Shown: positions 1-8,108 of the stretch, piece by piece | Position numbering within the stretch: position 1 is the stretch's first letter | How the letters are laid out: every line of letters starts with the position of its first letter | From: Clostridia bacterium | GTDB taxonomy: Bacteria > Bacillota > Clostridia > Oscillospirales > Acutalibacteraceae | Length of the DNA stretch: 64,000 bases | Assembly (NCBI GenBank): GCA_017549285.1 | Contig: JAFYVE010000007.1 | Coordinates: 1-64,000 of the forward strand | Direction of reading: 5' to 3' | Translations under genes and position numbers: made by a program | The notes under the pieces: generated by a model | Database searches by the model: none | Told to the model about the DNA's origin: nothing | What the model saw: the letters and a program-made list of their open reading frames with translations, nothing else

Positions 1-15
1 ACGTCGATCCATTTA

Positions 16-105
16 AGGATTAACGCACCCCTTTGCGGTTGGTAGCTTTAGCTTTTTGCGCACCCCTTTAGGGGTAAGCCAGTATTATGCCCTTTTAGGG
101 CTGTT
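16..105. repeat. Cluster of short palindromes and a direct repeat
   Basis: The 11-mer CGCACCCCTTT occurs at 24-34 and again at 59-69. Two short palindromes follow: ACCCC-TTTA-GGGGT at 62-75 and GCCC-TTTTA-GGGC at 89-101. CGCA/TGCG at 24-37 can also pair. The stretch lies downstream of the first minus-strand gene and its terminator. It may be a degenerate intergenic repeat or the edge of a structured RNA cut by the window. I cannot assign it to a family. Confidence 0.4.
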
Positions 106-129
106 ATAAAACCACCGGCTCTGCCGGTG
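105..129 (-). terminator. Intrinsic terminator of the choloylglycine-hydrolase-like gene
   Basis: CACCGGC at 113-119 pairs with GCCGGTG at 123-129 around a three-base loop. On the minus strand it is followed by a short T-rich run (TTTTAT). It lies 14 bases past the stop codon of the first gene. Confidence 0.7.
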
Positions 130-143
130 TGATATTTATTGTA

Positions 144-1223
144 TTATTCAACCGGAAATTCAATTGGATTATCGTAATCTCTGTCAACACAAAGAATAAG
201 CTTTGCATTATTCAGATCATAAATTGATGACCATTGAGTAGAATATACTCTTCCCAGTTCATCAGGTTCGGTTTTTTCAATTGAAACATAATTAAGAAGT
301 TCAATACCATCCTGAGTTGAAAGAATACCATTCTTTTCTCCGAGAACTTCAACAAGCTTTTCATATCTGTCTTTACCCTGTTCTTCATATTCAAAAGGAA
401 CATCGTGAAGATAGAAATTTGTAGCACACTGATAGTCGCCTTCTTTTTCAGTTACAACCATTTCATTGTTGACATATGAAACAACAACGCTATCGCCGGA
501 TGCATCTGCAATATGCAGATGATAACAACCTTTTGCCGATGCATGCATATCATACTTACCGAGCATTTCAACAGCTTCTTTGACAGTAGAACACTTATCA
601 AGAAGAATTCTGATTGCAAGTGTTGTTCCAATATCGACTTTATCAGTTTTCTGGTCTGTGGGAGGTGCCTGAAGCTGAAGAACACCTACTGCGAGTCCTT
701 TTTCATTTACACCGTCAAGAGGAAAATAGGGTGATGCAAGCATATTGATTCTGTCAAGAATTTTATCCGGTTTATAAGTTTCACTATATCCGATAAAACT
801 TGTATTTATTACAGAAACAGATTTATATCCGTTTTTCGGAGCTGTATTGATAACAGCAAGGTCTGTTACCTGATTATCAAAGTTTCTGCCGAATATATAT
901 CCTTTCTCAGGAGTTTCAGCAATAAATGTACTGCATCCGAGCTCAGGAATCTTATATTCAATTTCAATAGGCAAACCTTTGAGCATTATTCGGAGAATGT
1001 ACTGAACAAGTTCTTCTTCATTTGACGCTCCGCCTTCTTCAAGTAACTGATCAAGCTTATAATCAGCAATATAATCAAGTGTATAAATCCCCTCTTTTTC
1101 TGTTGATACATTAAGAAGTGTTCCGAGTTCACCTCTAAAAACAACCAACAAAGAAGTTATTCCGGCTAAAATAATAACAGCAACAACAATTGCTATGAAT
1201 TTTATAATTTTCTTTTTATTCAT
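144..1223 (-). CDS. Choloylglycine hydrolase / linear amide C-N hydrolase family protein, membrane-anchored or exported
   Basis: This is an Ntn-hydrolase fold enzyme that cleaves a linear amide bond; bile salt hydrolases, penicillin V acylases and N-acylethanolamine hydrolases are relatives. The likely nucleophile is the Cys in ELGCSTF, followed by the family signature GRNFD about 15 residues on. The N-terminus has a lysine-rich start and one hydrophobic segment (about residues 6-29), so the enzyme is exported or anchored, unlike classical cytoplasmic bile salt hydrolases. The start at 1223 was chosen because GGAGG sits seven bases upstream; a start 7 codons earlier would put that SD inside the gene. 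The protein has 359 residues, a normal length for the family plus a leader. The substrate cannot be read from sequence. It stands alone between two terminators. Confidence 0.8.
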   Translation of the reverse strand: MNKKKIIKFIAIVVAVIILAGITSLLVVFRGELGTLLNVSTEKEGIYTLDYIADYKLDQLLEEGGASNEEELVQYILRIMLKGLPIEIEYKIPELGCSTFIAETPEKGYIFGRNFDNQVTDLAVINTAPKNGYKSVSVINTSFIGYSETYKPDKILDRINMLASPYFPLDGVNEKGLAVGVLQLQAPPTDQKTDKVDIGTTLAIRILLDKCSTVKEAVEMLGKYDMHASAKGCYHLHIADASGDSVVVSYVNNEMVVTEKEGDYQCATNFYLHDVPFEYEEQGKDRYEKLVEVLGEKNGILSTQDGIELLNYVSIEKTEPDELGRVYSTQWSSIYDLNNAKLILCVDRDYDNPIEFPVE

Positions 1224-1352
1224 TTTCTTTCCTCCAGTTATCATATTTTATAAAATTATAATACTTTGATAGCATACAAGTCAACATTTGTCGTTAAACC
1301 ATAATATTTGTTTACAAAATATTAAAAAAGCTGTATATTTAATACACAAAGA

Positions 1353-1383
1353 AACAGGATTTACCGAAAAAGTAAATCCTGTC
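1353..1383 (-). terminator. Terminator after the alpha/beta hydrolase gene
   Basis: CAGGATTTAC at 1355-1364 and GTAAATCCTG at 1372-1381 form a perfect 10-bp stem. On the minus strand it is followed by TTTCTTTG. It separates the hydrolase/GNAT pair from the gene to its left. Confidence 0.75.
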
Positions 1384-1391
1384 ATAATAAT

Positions 1392-2324
1392 TCAGTTGAA
1401 ATCAATCATAGGAATGACATATTTAAAAACTTCATCAAGAGTTTCACGGCTCTTTTTAAACAGCATTACAAGAGACCATGCGTGCATTCCGATAAGCCCG
1501 TCTGCTTTATATAATCTGTACGGCACATTATTTTCTTCTAATTGTTCTGCGAAATCAAATGATTCATATCTTAATAAATCTTTATCACCCCAGACAAGAA
1601 ATGAGGGAGGATACGATGAATTGACCTGTGGTGAGATGTATTTTCCGTCTTCGCTGTTAATATATGCAAGTGCTTTATCATATGACATCCCTAAATATGA
1701 TTTTATCATTGTTTTCAAATCAGGAAAATATGACTGAGGATTTGATTTATCAGAAAGACGCTTTAAATCGTAGCATCCGGAAAGAGTAACTAATGCTTTA
1801 ACTTTCAGTTTTTTTATGTTTCTGAATGTCAATCCAAGTTTTTCAAGAGAAGAAGTATCAGAAAGCACAGATGCAAGATATGAAACAAAATAACCGCCTG
1901 CACTCTCTCCTGCTAAAACAATATTATCAAAATCAAAATTGTATTTATCTTTATTGTCGTAAAGAAAATCGACTGCATCAAACATTTCCTGTAACTGAAA
2001 TGGATAAACCTTCTGCGGAGCATAAGAATAACTTATTGAGGCTGTATTGAATCCTCGTTCTGCCCATTTCATAATATACTGATTTCTCATTTCGGTAATT
2101 CCTGAAACCCACGAGCCCCCATGAATATAAATAAGTAAAGGTCTTTTTTTATTATCTTTATTCTGATAAATATTTACATACTGTAATTTATCTGCACCGT
2201 ATTTTACTTTTTCATAATAAAAAAGATTATAAGGATTTTTTTTATATGATAATCCGTATACAAGAAATTCAGTAAAATTATACCACTTCTGACCAATAAG
2301 ACCTCTTAAATATACTTTATTCAT
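1392..2324 (-). CDS. Alpha/beta hydrolase (esterase/lipase, BD-FAE/HSL-like)
   Basis: This is a serine hydrolase of the carboxylesterase/hormone-sensitive lipase type. It shows the oxyanion-hole signature YIHGGSW and the nucleophile elbow GESAGG. A conserved Asp (GDKD) and a late His (MHAW) complete a plausible catalytic triad. The protein has 310 residues with no signal peptide, so it is probably cytoplasmic and acts on a small ester. An SD (CGGAG) precedes the ATG at 2324. It lies 13 bases downstream of the GNAT gene and is probably co-transcribed with it. The family is clear; the substrate is unknown. Confidence 0.8.
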   Translation of the reverse strand: MNKVYLRGLIGQKWYNFTEFLVYGLSYKKNPYNLFYYEKVKYGADKLQYVNIYQNKDNKKRPLLIYIHGGSWVSGITEMRNQYIMKWAERGFNTASISYSYAPQKVYPFQLQEMFDAVDFLYDNKDKYNFDFDNIVLAGESAGGYFVSYLASVLSDTSSLEKLGLTFRNIKKLKVKALVTLSGCYDLKRLSDKSNPQSYFPDLKTMIKSYLGMSYDKALAYINSEDGKYISPQVNSSYPPSFLVWGDKDLLRYESFDFAEQLEENNVPYRLYKADGLIGMHAWSLVMLFKKSRETLDEVFKYVIPMIDFN

Positions 2325-2337
2325 ATTGTTTACTCCG

Positions 2338-2814
2338 TTATTCAGCTAATTTTTTTAAAGTTTCACCTGTCATACGATAAGTTGTCCATTCATCCATTGC
2401 TACTGCGCCAAGAGAAAGATAAAAATCAATGCTTGGTTTATTCCAGTCAAGACAACACCATTCAAGTCGACCGCAACCTCGTTCAATTGTTATTTGGGCA
2501 AGTTTTTTGAGTGTAGCCTTACCATAGCCTTTATTTCTGAATTCGGGAAGAATATATAAATCCTCAAGATAAATACCTGACCTTCCGAGAAATGTTGAAA
2601 AATTATGGAAGAATAATGCAAATCCGATTTCTGTTCCGTCTTTACATGGAAAAATAACTTCAGCCTTTTTCTTTTCAAAGATCCATTCTTCAAGTAACTC
2701 TTCCGTTGCAACAACATCAGATAACATATTCTCATATTCTGCAAGTTTTTTAATAAAATACAAAATCAAACCGCAATCTTTTTTCTCAGCAAATCTGAAT
2801 GATAATTCTGACAT
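2338..2814 (-). CDS. GNAT-family N-acetyltransferase
   Basis: This 158-residue protein has the GNAT fold. The acetyl-CoA-binding motif A appears as EDLYILPEFRNKGYGKATLKKL, split across the usual beta4-alpha3 element with the R-x-K-G-Y-G core. The end of motif B is WNKPSIDFYLSLGA, which matches the usual NxxAixFYxxxGF pattern. It resembles the spermidine/diamine acetyltransferase-like subgroup (WCCLDWN), but the substrate is not certain. GAGGTGAG lies seven bases before the ATG. It is the first gene of a two-gene unit with the downstream esterase. Confidence 0.85.
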   Translation of the reverse strand: MSELSFRFAEKKDCGLILYFIKKLAEYENMLSDVVATEELLEEWIFEKKKAEVIFPCKDGTEIGFALFFHNFSTFLGRSGIYLEDLYILPEFRNKGYGKATLKKLAQITIERGCGRLEWCCLDWNKPSIDFYLSLGAVAMDEWTTYRMTGETLKKLAE

Positions 2815-2997
2815 AAACTCACCTCTGTATTAAAGAGTATATATCAAAATATTCTCATTTTCAAGTATTTTCTTGTTGTGATATACGGTTGTCTTTTAAC
2901 TCATAAAGACGCTAAGAAATACATTTCAACTTAAGTTCAATTTATGAATCCATCTTATTTTACAGGATATTTTATTTGACTTTTATTTTTTAAATAA

Positions 2998-3029
2998 AAA
3001 AAACGACTTGAATAAACAAGTCGTTTTTT
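2998..3029 (-). terminator. Terminator of the tRNA pair
   Basis: AAACGACTTG at 3001-3010 pairs with CAAGTCGTTT at 3017-3026, flanked by A and T runs on both sides. It lies directly after the CCA end of tRNA-Trp on the minus strand. It could also stop transcription from the left. Confidence 0.8.
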
Positions 3030-3105
3030 TGGCAGGGGCAGTAGGAATCGAACCCACGGCACGTGGTTTTGGAGACCACTGCTCTACCAGCTGAGCTATA
3101 CCCCT
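3030..3105 (-). tRNA. tRNA-Trp (CCA anticodon)
   Basis: A 76-nt cloverleaf reads from 3105 to 3030. The acceptor arms AGGGGTA/TGCCCCT pair. The anticodon loop CTCCAAA gives anticodon CCA, and GGTTCGA marks the T-loop. The 3' CCA is encoded. It is the second gene of a two-tRNA transcript. Confidence 0.95.
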
Positions 3106-3114
3106 GTATTAAAT

Positions 3115-3191
3115 TGGTGGACCATCAGGGACTCGAACCCCGGACCAACCGGTTATGAGCCGGTTGCTCTAACCAACTGAGCTAATGGTCC
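3115..3191 (-). tRNA. tRNA with CAT anticodon (tRNA-Ile2 or elongator tRNA-Met)
   Basis: A 77-nt cloverleaf has acceptor arms GGACCAT/ATGGTCC and an encoded CCA. The anticodon loop is CTCATAA, giving anticodon CAT. GGTTCGA marks the T-loop. A CAT anticodon can belong to Met, or to Ile2 when C34 is modified to lysidine. The GGACC...GGTCC acceptor stem looks closer to Firmicute Ile2 tRNAs as I remember them, but I cannot settle this without a tRNA classifier. Confidence 0.9.
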
Positions 3192-3210
3192 AAATCTCTG
3201 TTGCTTAGTT

Positions 3211-3238
3211 ATTATATCACAAAAAGTCAGTTTGTCAA
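3211..3238 (-). promoter_or_regulatory. Sigma-A promoter of the tRNA pair
   Basis: On the minus strand TTGACA (3238-3233) and TATAAT (3216-3211) are separated by 16 bases, with a TGA extension before the -10. Both boxes are perfect, as expected for stable RNA genes. It starts about 20 bases upstream of the first tRNA. Confidence 0.85.
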
Positions 3239-3481
3239 TAGTTTTCATTGAAATTTTTATTATATTGTTTTATTATATTCATAAGGTAAAAATTTATAAT
3301 AAAAAAATGTCGAAAATGACAAAAAAGAAAAACAGGCTTATTACAGTAAGTCCGGATACTACCGGAATCTCAATTCTCAGTCATAAGTAAAAAACCAAAC
3401 ACAAAGGTATACAACAAAAAGATTTTCCGTTCTATGAAAAACAATTTTCAAGACGGAATTTCTATTTTTTTATTCAAATTA

Positions 3482-3510
3482 TTGATTAATTTATAAGTAA
3501 ATGGTATTAT
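3482..3510 (+). promoter_or_regulatory. Probable promoter of the beta-helix protein gene
   Basis: TTGATT (3482-3487) and TATTAT (3505-3510) are spaced by 17 bases, about 30 bases before the ATG. The rest of the 3192-3541 intergenic stretch holds the tRNA promoter and AT-rich sequence with nothing else I can name. Confidence 0.5.
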
Positions 3511-3541
3511 TATTTTATGAATTCCGAAAGGAGAATTTTAT

Positions 3542-5167
3542 ATGAAAAAAACAGGTAAAATCATAAGCATTATATTATCAATCTGTATATTGCTCGGAAC
3601 AATAAGTGTTATTTCATTCGCAACAGATTCAAAAACTTACTATATTGACTCAATTAACGGTGACGACGCAAACAGTGCATCAAGTCCCGATGATGCAGTA
3701 AAGACTATTAACGGACTCAAACTTGATACAATAAATCCCGGTGACACTTTTCTTTTCAGAAACGGTGGCACATACAATGATCCCATCGTTATCAACAACT
3801 GGCAAGGCACAAAAGAAAATCCGATTGTGATTTCATCATACGGTGACGGTAAAAAAGCAATTCTCAGAACTGATCTTGCAACTGAAGTTATCACGCTTAT
3901 AGACTGTTCCTACATTACAGTTTCCGATCTTGAAATCACAGCTCCAAACGGCGGAGGTATCTGGATAAACACTGCAAATAAAACATCTGAAGGTATTACT
4001 CTTGATAATATTTACTTCCACGATATGCCAAATGGCAAGGTCAACGGAAGATCCGATTGTCAGAGCGGTGCCGCTGTTGCAAGAGCTGCTGTTATGGTAA
4101 AGTCATTCCCCAAAGCTTCAAGATTCCCTGTAAATAACCTTACAATCAGCAATTGTGAAGTTGACAATATTGCTAACGGATTCATCATCTGGGGCTCATG
4201 GAATGAACAAGGCAATGCATGGGTTGAAAATGAAAATGATATTGATCCTGTGTTCAATGAAGGTCTTCTTATCACAGACTGTTATCTTCACAATATGGAT
4301 GCAGAAGCAATACTTATCGGTATATGTGACGATGCTCTTGTTACAAACTGCCGTATGATTGACACCTGTCAGGGTGAAGGTCTTGATGAAAACGGTGAAA
4401 TTCAGTTTTTCACAGCTGCGTGCTGGTTCTGGGGCAGTGTAAACAGCACAGTTCAGTATTGTGAAATCGCTGGTCAGAAAAATGTCGGCGACGGTATGAC
4501 TGTTGATTTTGACTCATATTCACACAACTGCACATATCAGTATATCTATTCACACGACAATATGAGATTTGTATGTAACAATCCCAATTACAGCGGTCAT
4601 CACGGTAACACAGTACGCTACTGTCTCTCAATCAATGATAACGGTGGCAGAAGCACTACTGCTGTCGGCTCAGCAGGCGAACATAAACTCAATTTCTATA
4701 ACAACACTATCATAAATTCTGCAGAATTTCATCTTAAAAACATGTATAATGCAATTGTTGCAAACAATATTTTTGTAATGAACAGTTATGAAATAATCGC
4801 TTATGATGCTGATAGTTTATTCAGAGGAAACAAAATTACAAACAACTGCTTCTACAATGTTCTCACTCCCCTTGTTGCAACGAACACAATCAATACCAAT
4901 CCAGGTTTTGCAGGTACTGATACAGAAGATATTCTCAGTTATGTTCTCTCAAAAGACTCGCCTCTTATCGGTGCAGGTATTGAAATCGAAGGTGCTCCTG
5001 CAACTGACTTCTTCGGAAATGAAATCACAAGCAACAATATCGGTTGCTATGGTGGTAACGGTGTTGATGTTCCTTACGAAGCAGAAACATCACTTAACAG
5101 AATAATCAGATTTATAAGAAACATTTTTGAAACTCTTGTTCATGAAATAATGAATCTTTTTGATTAA
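3542..5167 (+). CDS. Secreted right-handed parallel beta-helix protein (pectate-lyase-like fold)
   Basis: A clear Sec signal peptide (KKTGK, then a hydrophobic core, ending near SFA-TDS at about residue 28) leads into YYIDSINGDDANSASSPDDAVKTI. This is the standard opening of the beta-helix family that includes polysaccharide lyases, epimerases and glycosidases. The body has repeated short turns rich in Asn (for example NNLTISNCEV, LITDCYLHN, LVTNCRMID), typical of stacked beta-helix coils. The C-terminal ~25 residues are amphipathic (NRIIRFIRNIFETLVHEIMN) and may hold the protein to the envelope. No catalytic residues can be assigned. GAAAGGAG precedes the ATG. The protein has 541 residues; its substrate is probably a polysaccharide, but that is inference. 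Confidence 0.75.
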   Translation: MKKTGKIISIILSICILLGTISVISFATDSKTYYIDSINGDDANSASSPDDAVKTINGLKLDTINPGDTFLFRNGGTYNDPIVINNWQGTKENPIVISSYGDGKKAILRTDLATEVITLIDCSYITVSDLEITAPNGGGIWINTANKTSEGITLDNIYFHDMPNGKVNGRSDCQSGAAVARAAVMVKSFPKASRFPVNNLTISNCEVDNIANGFIIWGSWNEQGNAWVENENDIDPVFNEGLLITDCYLHNMDAEAILIGICDDALVTNCRMIDTCQGEGLDENGEIQFFTAACWFWGSVNSTVQYCEIAGQKNVGDGMTVDFDSYSHNCTYQYIYSHDNMRFVCNNPNYSGHHGNTVRYCLSINDNGGRSTTAVGSAGEHKLNFYNNTIINSAEFHLKNMYNAIVANNIFVMNSYEIIAYDADSLFRGNKITNNCFYNVLTPLVATNTINTNPGFAGTDTEDILSYVLSKDSPLIGAGIEIEGAPATDFFGNEITSNNIGCYGGNGVDVPYEAETSLNRIIRFIRNIFETLVHEIMNLFD

Positions 5168-5174
5168 AAAATAA

Positions 5175-5218
5175 AATAAAAGAGAGAGAATGTGAAAATT
5201 CTCTCTCTTATTTTTTTA
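5175..5218. terminator. Bidirectional terminator between convergent genes
   Basis: AGAGAGAGAAT pairs with ATTCTCTCTCT around GTGAAA, with A-rich left and T-rich right flanks. It serves both the plus-strand beta-helix gene and the minus-strand ceramidase-like gene. Confidence 0.85.
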
Positions 5219-6640
5219 TTATTCACCCATAATTTCTACCATAGCCTTGAAATTGTCAGCTAAGGTCTGTGATGCATTATAACCAAGTGAGTTGGTTTCG
5301 TGATAGTGACTTCTGTCAAAACGGTCTCTTCCGTTGCTGAGATACGGCTGTGTTTTATGTAATGTAAAGTCGTTGGGAGAAACAACATAACCTGTCATAT
5401 CGTTTGTGACGCCGAATACAAGGAGTTTTTCATCGTTTGCAATTTCAACAAGAGGAGTCGGATTAATTTCAGGACCTTTTCCCGTTGCTGATTTTTCAGC
5501 TGAATCATAACCGCCATAAACTGTTTCAGGGAAGCTTTCACCGGGAAGAAGAAGAATCTTCTGATTTCCGAGCTTCATATATGTCATTTCTGACTTGAGA
5601 GCAAGACCGAGATCACCCTTATCACAAGGATATCTCTTTGAACTCATAACCTTGAGCATTGCGAGGAATGCAAGGACACCGTTATCAACAGGATAATAGA
5701 ATGGCTGGCGAAGAACAGATATATTGCATTCAACTTTTTCATCATTATCAATTGAAAGTGCAGCATTACCGAGACATTCACCCTGAAGACGTGTTCTTTC
5801 TTTTCTGTCTTCACAGAAATCACCGGGGTCAACAGCACCGATAGCTCCAATACCAAAAAGAATATTTACATTTTTTTCAGCATGGATTGTTTCACGAAGA
5901 TAATAGGGATAATCAGCACTTACATGTCTGTTATCACCACCGAGTGTATTGGGATGGGCAGCAAAATTAAGGAACCAGGTTTCTGTTGAACCGTTATCAG
6001 GAACAAATCTGATTCTGGTCAGCACATCGTGAAGAACAATCGGTTCTCTTCTGTCAAGCTGAGCATCGGGGACATTGGTTGTACCAATATAAAGATCACC
6101 CTCAGTTCTGTTTTCATAAGCTTCTTTACTTACTTTTACAATTGAATTAAGGAGCTTGTCCATATAAGCAGGATTTTTTCCGGTTCTGGGAAGTTTACCC
6201 CAATAACCTACAGTATCAAAACCTGCGTGGTTATGAGTACAGCAGATATTAAGACTCTTACAATTGATTTTCATTGAATATTCAGAGAACATATCACGGA
6301 CTTTTGCCACTTCAATACGTGTAAGACCGATTATATCAGCACTGATCATCATTACGCCGCCGTTATCACCGCATCCGATCCACATCGCATTGACAGTAAT
6401 GGGATCGTGAACACCTTCAATAGGTTTTCCTGGACCGTGACCGGCAATCCAATATGTTTTTTCATTAAGATCATCAGGCATAACCTCACAGGATGAAAAA
6501 CCAACTTTGAATTTTTCACCTTTAAATGTATGAACATTATGCTTTGAAATCTCGTGAACTTTCATTTTTCTTTTAAGTTTTTTTGCGCTTGATATGGATA
6601 TAGCTCTGACAGCAGATGCTGCGATGTCAGCAATTGACAT
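5219..6640 (-). CDS. Neutral/alkaline ceramidase-like hydrolase (N-terminal domain family)
   Basis: The 473-residue protein matches the catalytic-domain pattern of neutral/alkaline non-lysosomal ceramidases. CCTHNHAG (His136, His138) and NFAAHPNTLG supply putative zinc ligands, NRHVSADYPYYLRE follows, and GAIGAVDPGD is the conserved Gly/Asp segment. Neutral ceramidases cut the amide bond of ceramide into sphingosine and fatty acid. Classical enzymes are longer (about 650 or more residues) with a C-terminal Ig-like domain and a signal peptide. Here both appear to be absent, and many such short homologues have no proven substrate. The start is set by GGAGGG before the ATG. It is monocistronic, between its own promoter and a bidirectional terminator. 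Confidence 0.7.
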   Translation of the reverse strand: MSIADIAASAVRAISISSAKKLKRKMKVHEISKHNVHTFKGEKFKVGFSSCEVMPDDLNEKTYWIAGHGPGKPIEGVHDPITVNAMWIGCGDNGGVMMISADIIGLTRIEVAKVRDMFSEYSMKINCKSLNICCTHNHAGFDTVGYWGKLPRTGKNPAYMDKLLNSIVKVSKEAYENRTEGDLYIGTTNVPDAQLDRREPIVLHDVLTRIRFVPDNGSTETWFLNFAAHPNTLGGDNRHVSADYPYYLRETIHAEKNVNILFGIGAIGAVDPGDFCEDRKERTRLQGECLGNAALSIDNDEKVECNISVLRQPFYYPVDNGVLAFLAMLKVMSSKRYPCDKGDLGLALKSEMTYMKLGNQKILLLPGESFPETVYGGYDSAEKSATGKGPEINPTPLVEIANDEKLLVFGVTNDMTGYVVSPNDFTLHKTQPYLSNGRDRFDRSHYHETNSLGYNASQTLADNFKAMVEIMGE

Positions 6641-6671
6641 ACATATCCCTCCATAATTAAAATATAGTTAT

Positions 6672-6700
6672 ATTATAGTATAAATCAATTTAATCTTCAA
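6672..6700 (-). promoter_or_regulatory. Probable promoter of the ceramidase-like gene
   Basis: On the minus strand TTGAAG (6700-6695) and TATAAT (6677-6672) are separated by 17 bases, about 30 bases before the ATG. Confidence 0.6.
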
Positions 6701-6795
6701 TATATTTCCGATGAAAATTTGATATCTTATAATATTTTTTTTAAAAAGTATTTAAATTTCAAAAATAAAATGTTAAAATATATCCGGTGATAAAT

Positions 6796-7899
6796 ATGAT
6801 TCTTAAAAATATATACACCTTTATAAACGGTGAATTTGTCAAAACAGATATTACAATTGAAAATGATATAATAACATCACTTTCTGAAAACAGCAACAAC
6901 GGATTAAGCGAATTTGAAAATTATTATGCAATACCCGGACTTGTTGATATTCATACACACGGATGCTCCGGTTATGACTTTTCTTCAGCTTCCCCTGATG
7001 AAATCAACATAATGAGAAATTATTATCTCAAAAACGGTATCACATCAATTATGCCGACAACCGTTGCACTTTCAGATGAAAACATTATAAAAGCTGTAAA
7101 TAACATCAAAACAGCTTCAACCAAAAATACAGGTGCATCTATCAAAGGAATTAATCTTGAAGGCCCATACCTTTCTTCTTCTAAATGCGGTGCACACGAC
7201 TCGTCACTTCTTAAGGAACCTGATATAGATTTTATCTCTTCTCTCGGTGATGATATAAAAGTTGTTCACGTAGCGCCTGAATATCAAAAAGCCTTTGATT
7301 TTATTGAAAAGTTCAAAGGAAAAGTTTCAATAGCACACACATCCTGCAACTATGAAACTGCAAAAAAAGCAATTGAACTCGGAGCAGACCATATAACACA
7401 TATATTCAATGCTATGAACGGACTTCATCACCGTGAACCCGGTGTTATAGGGGCATTTTTTGATACAAAAGCAGTTGCCGAGCTTATCTGTGACTCGATA
7501 CATATTGCAGATCCTTTGCTCAGAATGATGTTCAGTTCTTACGGTGACAGAATTGCAATCATCAGTGACTCAATGGCAGCAACAGGTCTTTCAGACGGTA
7601 TATATAAACTTGGTAATCTTGATGTTTATGTAAAAAACTGCGTTGCTTCACTTGAAAACGGAACACTTGCCGGTTCTGCCATGAATATCTATCAGATGCT
7701 CAGAAATCTTGTTAAAATAGGCGTAAAAAAAGAAAAAGCAATTTTATCTGCTACTCAGATTCCTGCTGATTCAGTAGGCATAGGTAATATATGCGGAAAA
7801 ATTGAAGAAGGCAGAAAAGCCGATATTGTTTTAACCGACTCAGAATTAAATATTGTTAAAATAATTCATAACGGTATAGTTCTTGACAACATCTTATAA
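6796..7899 (+). CDS. nagA: N-acetylglucosamine-6-phosphate deacetylase
   Basis: NagA removes acetate from GlcNAc-6-phosphate to give GlcN-6-phosphate, for amino-sugar catabolism and wall recycling. It belongs to the amidohydrolase superfamily. The metal-binding opening PGLVDIHTHG is present. LEGPYLSSSKCGAHD holds the metal-binding Glu, HITHIFNAMNGLHHREPG contains two metal/substrate His, and ISDSMAATG carries the catalytic Asp. The preferred ATG is at 6796, giving 367 residues; an upstream GTG at 6787 is in frame but overlaps the only SD-like GGTGA. No nagB is nearby in the window. A sialidase gene lies 41 kb away; released sialic acid would feed into this step. Confidence 0.9.
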   Translation: MILKNIYTFINGEFVKTDITIENDIITSLSENSNNGLSEFENYYAIPGLVDIHTHGCSGYDFSSASPDEINIMRNYYLKNGITSIMPTTVALSDENIIKAVNNIKTASTKNTGASIKGINLEGPYLSSSKCGAHDSSLLKEPDIDFISSLGDDIKVVHVAPEYQKAFDFIEKFKGKVSIAHTSCNYETAKKAIELGADHITHIFNAMNGLHHREPGVIGAFFDTKAVAELICDSIHIADPLLRMMFSSYGDRIAIISDSMAATGLSDGIYKLGNLDVYVKNCVASLENGTLAGSAMNIYQMLRNLVKIGVKKEKAILSATQIPADSVGIGNICGKIEEGRKADIVLTDSELNIVKIIHNGIVLDNIL

Positions 7900-7946
7900 A
7901 ATGTTTATAATTATATCATAAATGAAAGTTAACGGAGGAATTTTAT

Positions 7947-8009
7947 ATGTGGTTACAGGTAATTGTTGAAATTTTCAGAATACTTAAATTAATTTTAGGT
8001 GTAAAATAA
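7947..8009 (+). CDS. 20-residue amphipathic peptide (PSM/delta-hemolysin-like)
   Basis: A strong SD (CGGAGGA) lies eight bases before an ATG that opens a 20-codon frame, MWLQVIVEIFRILKLILGVK, ending in TAA. The polar residues Q4, E8, R11, K14 and K20 fall on one helical face, with Trp, Leu, Ile, Val and Phe on the rest, which makes a cationic amphipathic helix. This resembles phenol-soluble modulins, leaderless bacteriocins and some type I toxins. A perfect terminator begins 18 bases after the stop, so the gene is a compact unit. No promoter is clear, and it may be transcribed with nagA, which ends 47 bases upstream. Translation and function are not proven. Confidence 0.5.
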   Translation: MWLQVIVEIFRILKLILGVK

Positions 8010-8027
8010 AATTAATATTTAATTCAT

Positions 8028-8060
8028 GGCTGTCAGAAATTACCTGACAGCCTGTTTTTA
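8028..8060 (+). terminator. Terminator after the small peptide gene
   Basis: GGCTGTCAG (8028-8036) pairs perfectly with CTGACAGCC (8044-8052) and is followed by TGTTTTTAT. Confidence 0.85.
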
Positions 8061-8067
8061 TATAAAA

Positions 8068-8099
8068 AAATAAAGGTCGGAAAAACCGACCTTTATTAA
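8068..8099 (-). terminator. Terminator of the GPH symporter gene
   Basis: AATAAAGGTCGG and CCGACCTTTATT form a 12-bp stem with an A-rich loop, just downstream of the minus-strand symporter stop codon. Confidence 0.8.
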
Positions 8100-8108
8100 T
8101 TATTATAA

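Noticed and set aside
56-75. Match of the left-edge repeat to the start of a known E. coli retron RNA
   Set aside because: TGCGCACCC resembles the a1 arm of retron Ec86 from memory, but no RT is near and the match is short. It is treated as chance.
1288-1737. Plus-strand frame of 149 codons opposite the esterase gene
   Set aside because: It is antisense to a well-supported gene with catalytic motifs and runs through the esterase's terminator hairpin; no SD is present.
3307-3390. 27-codon frame in the intergenic space after the tRNAs
   Set aside because: The nearest SD-like AAGGTA is about 17 bases from the ATG, no terminator follows, and the peptide shows no membrane or other feature. There is no support for translation.
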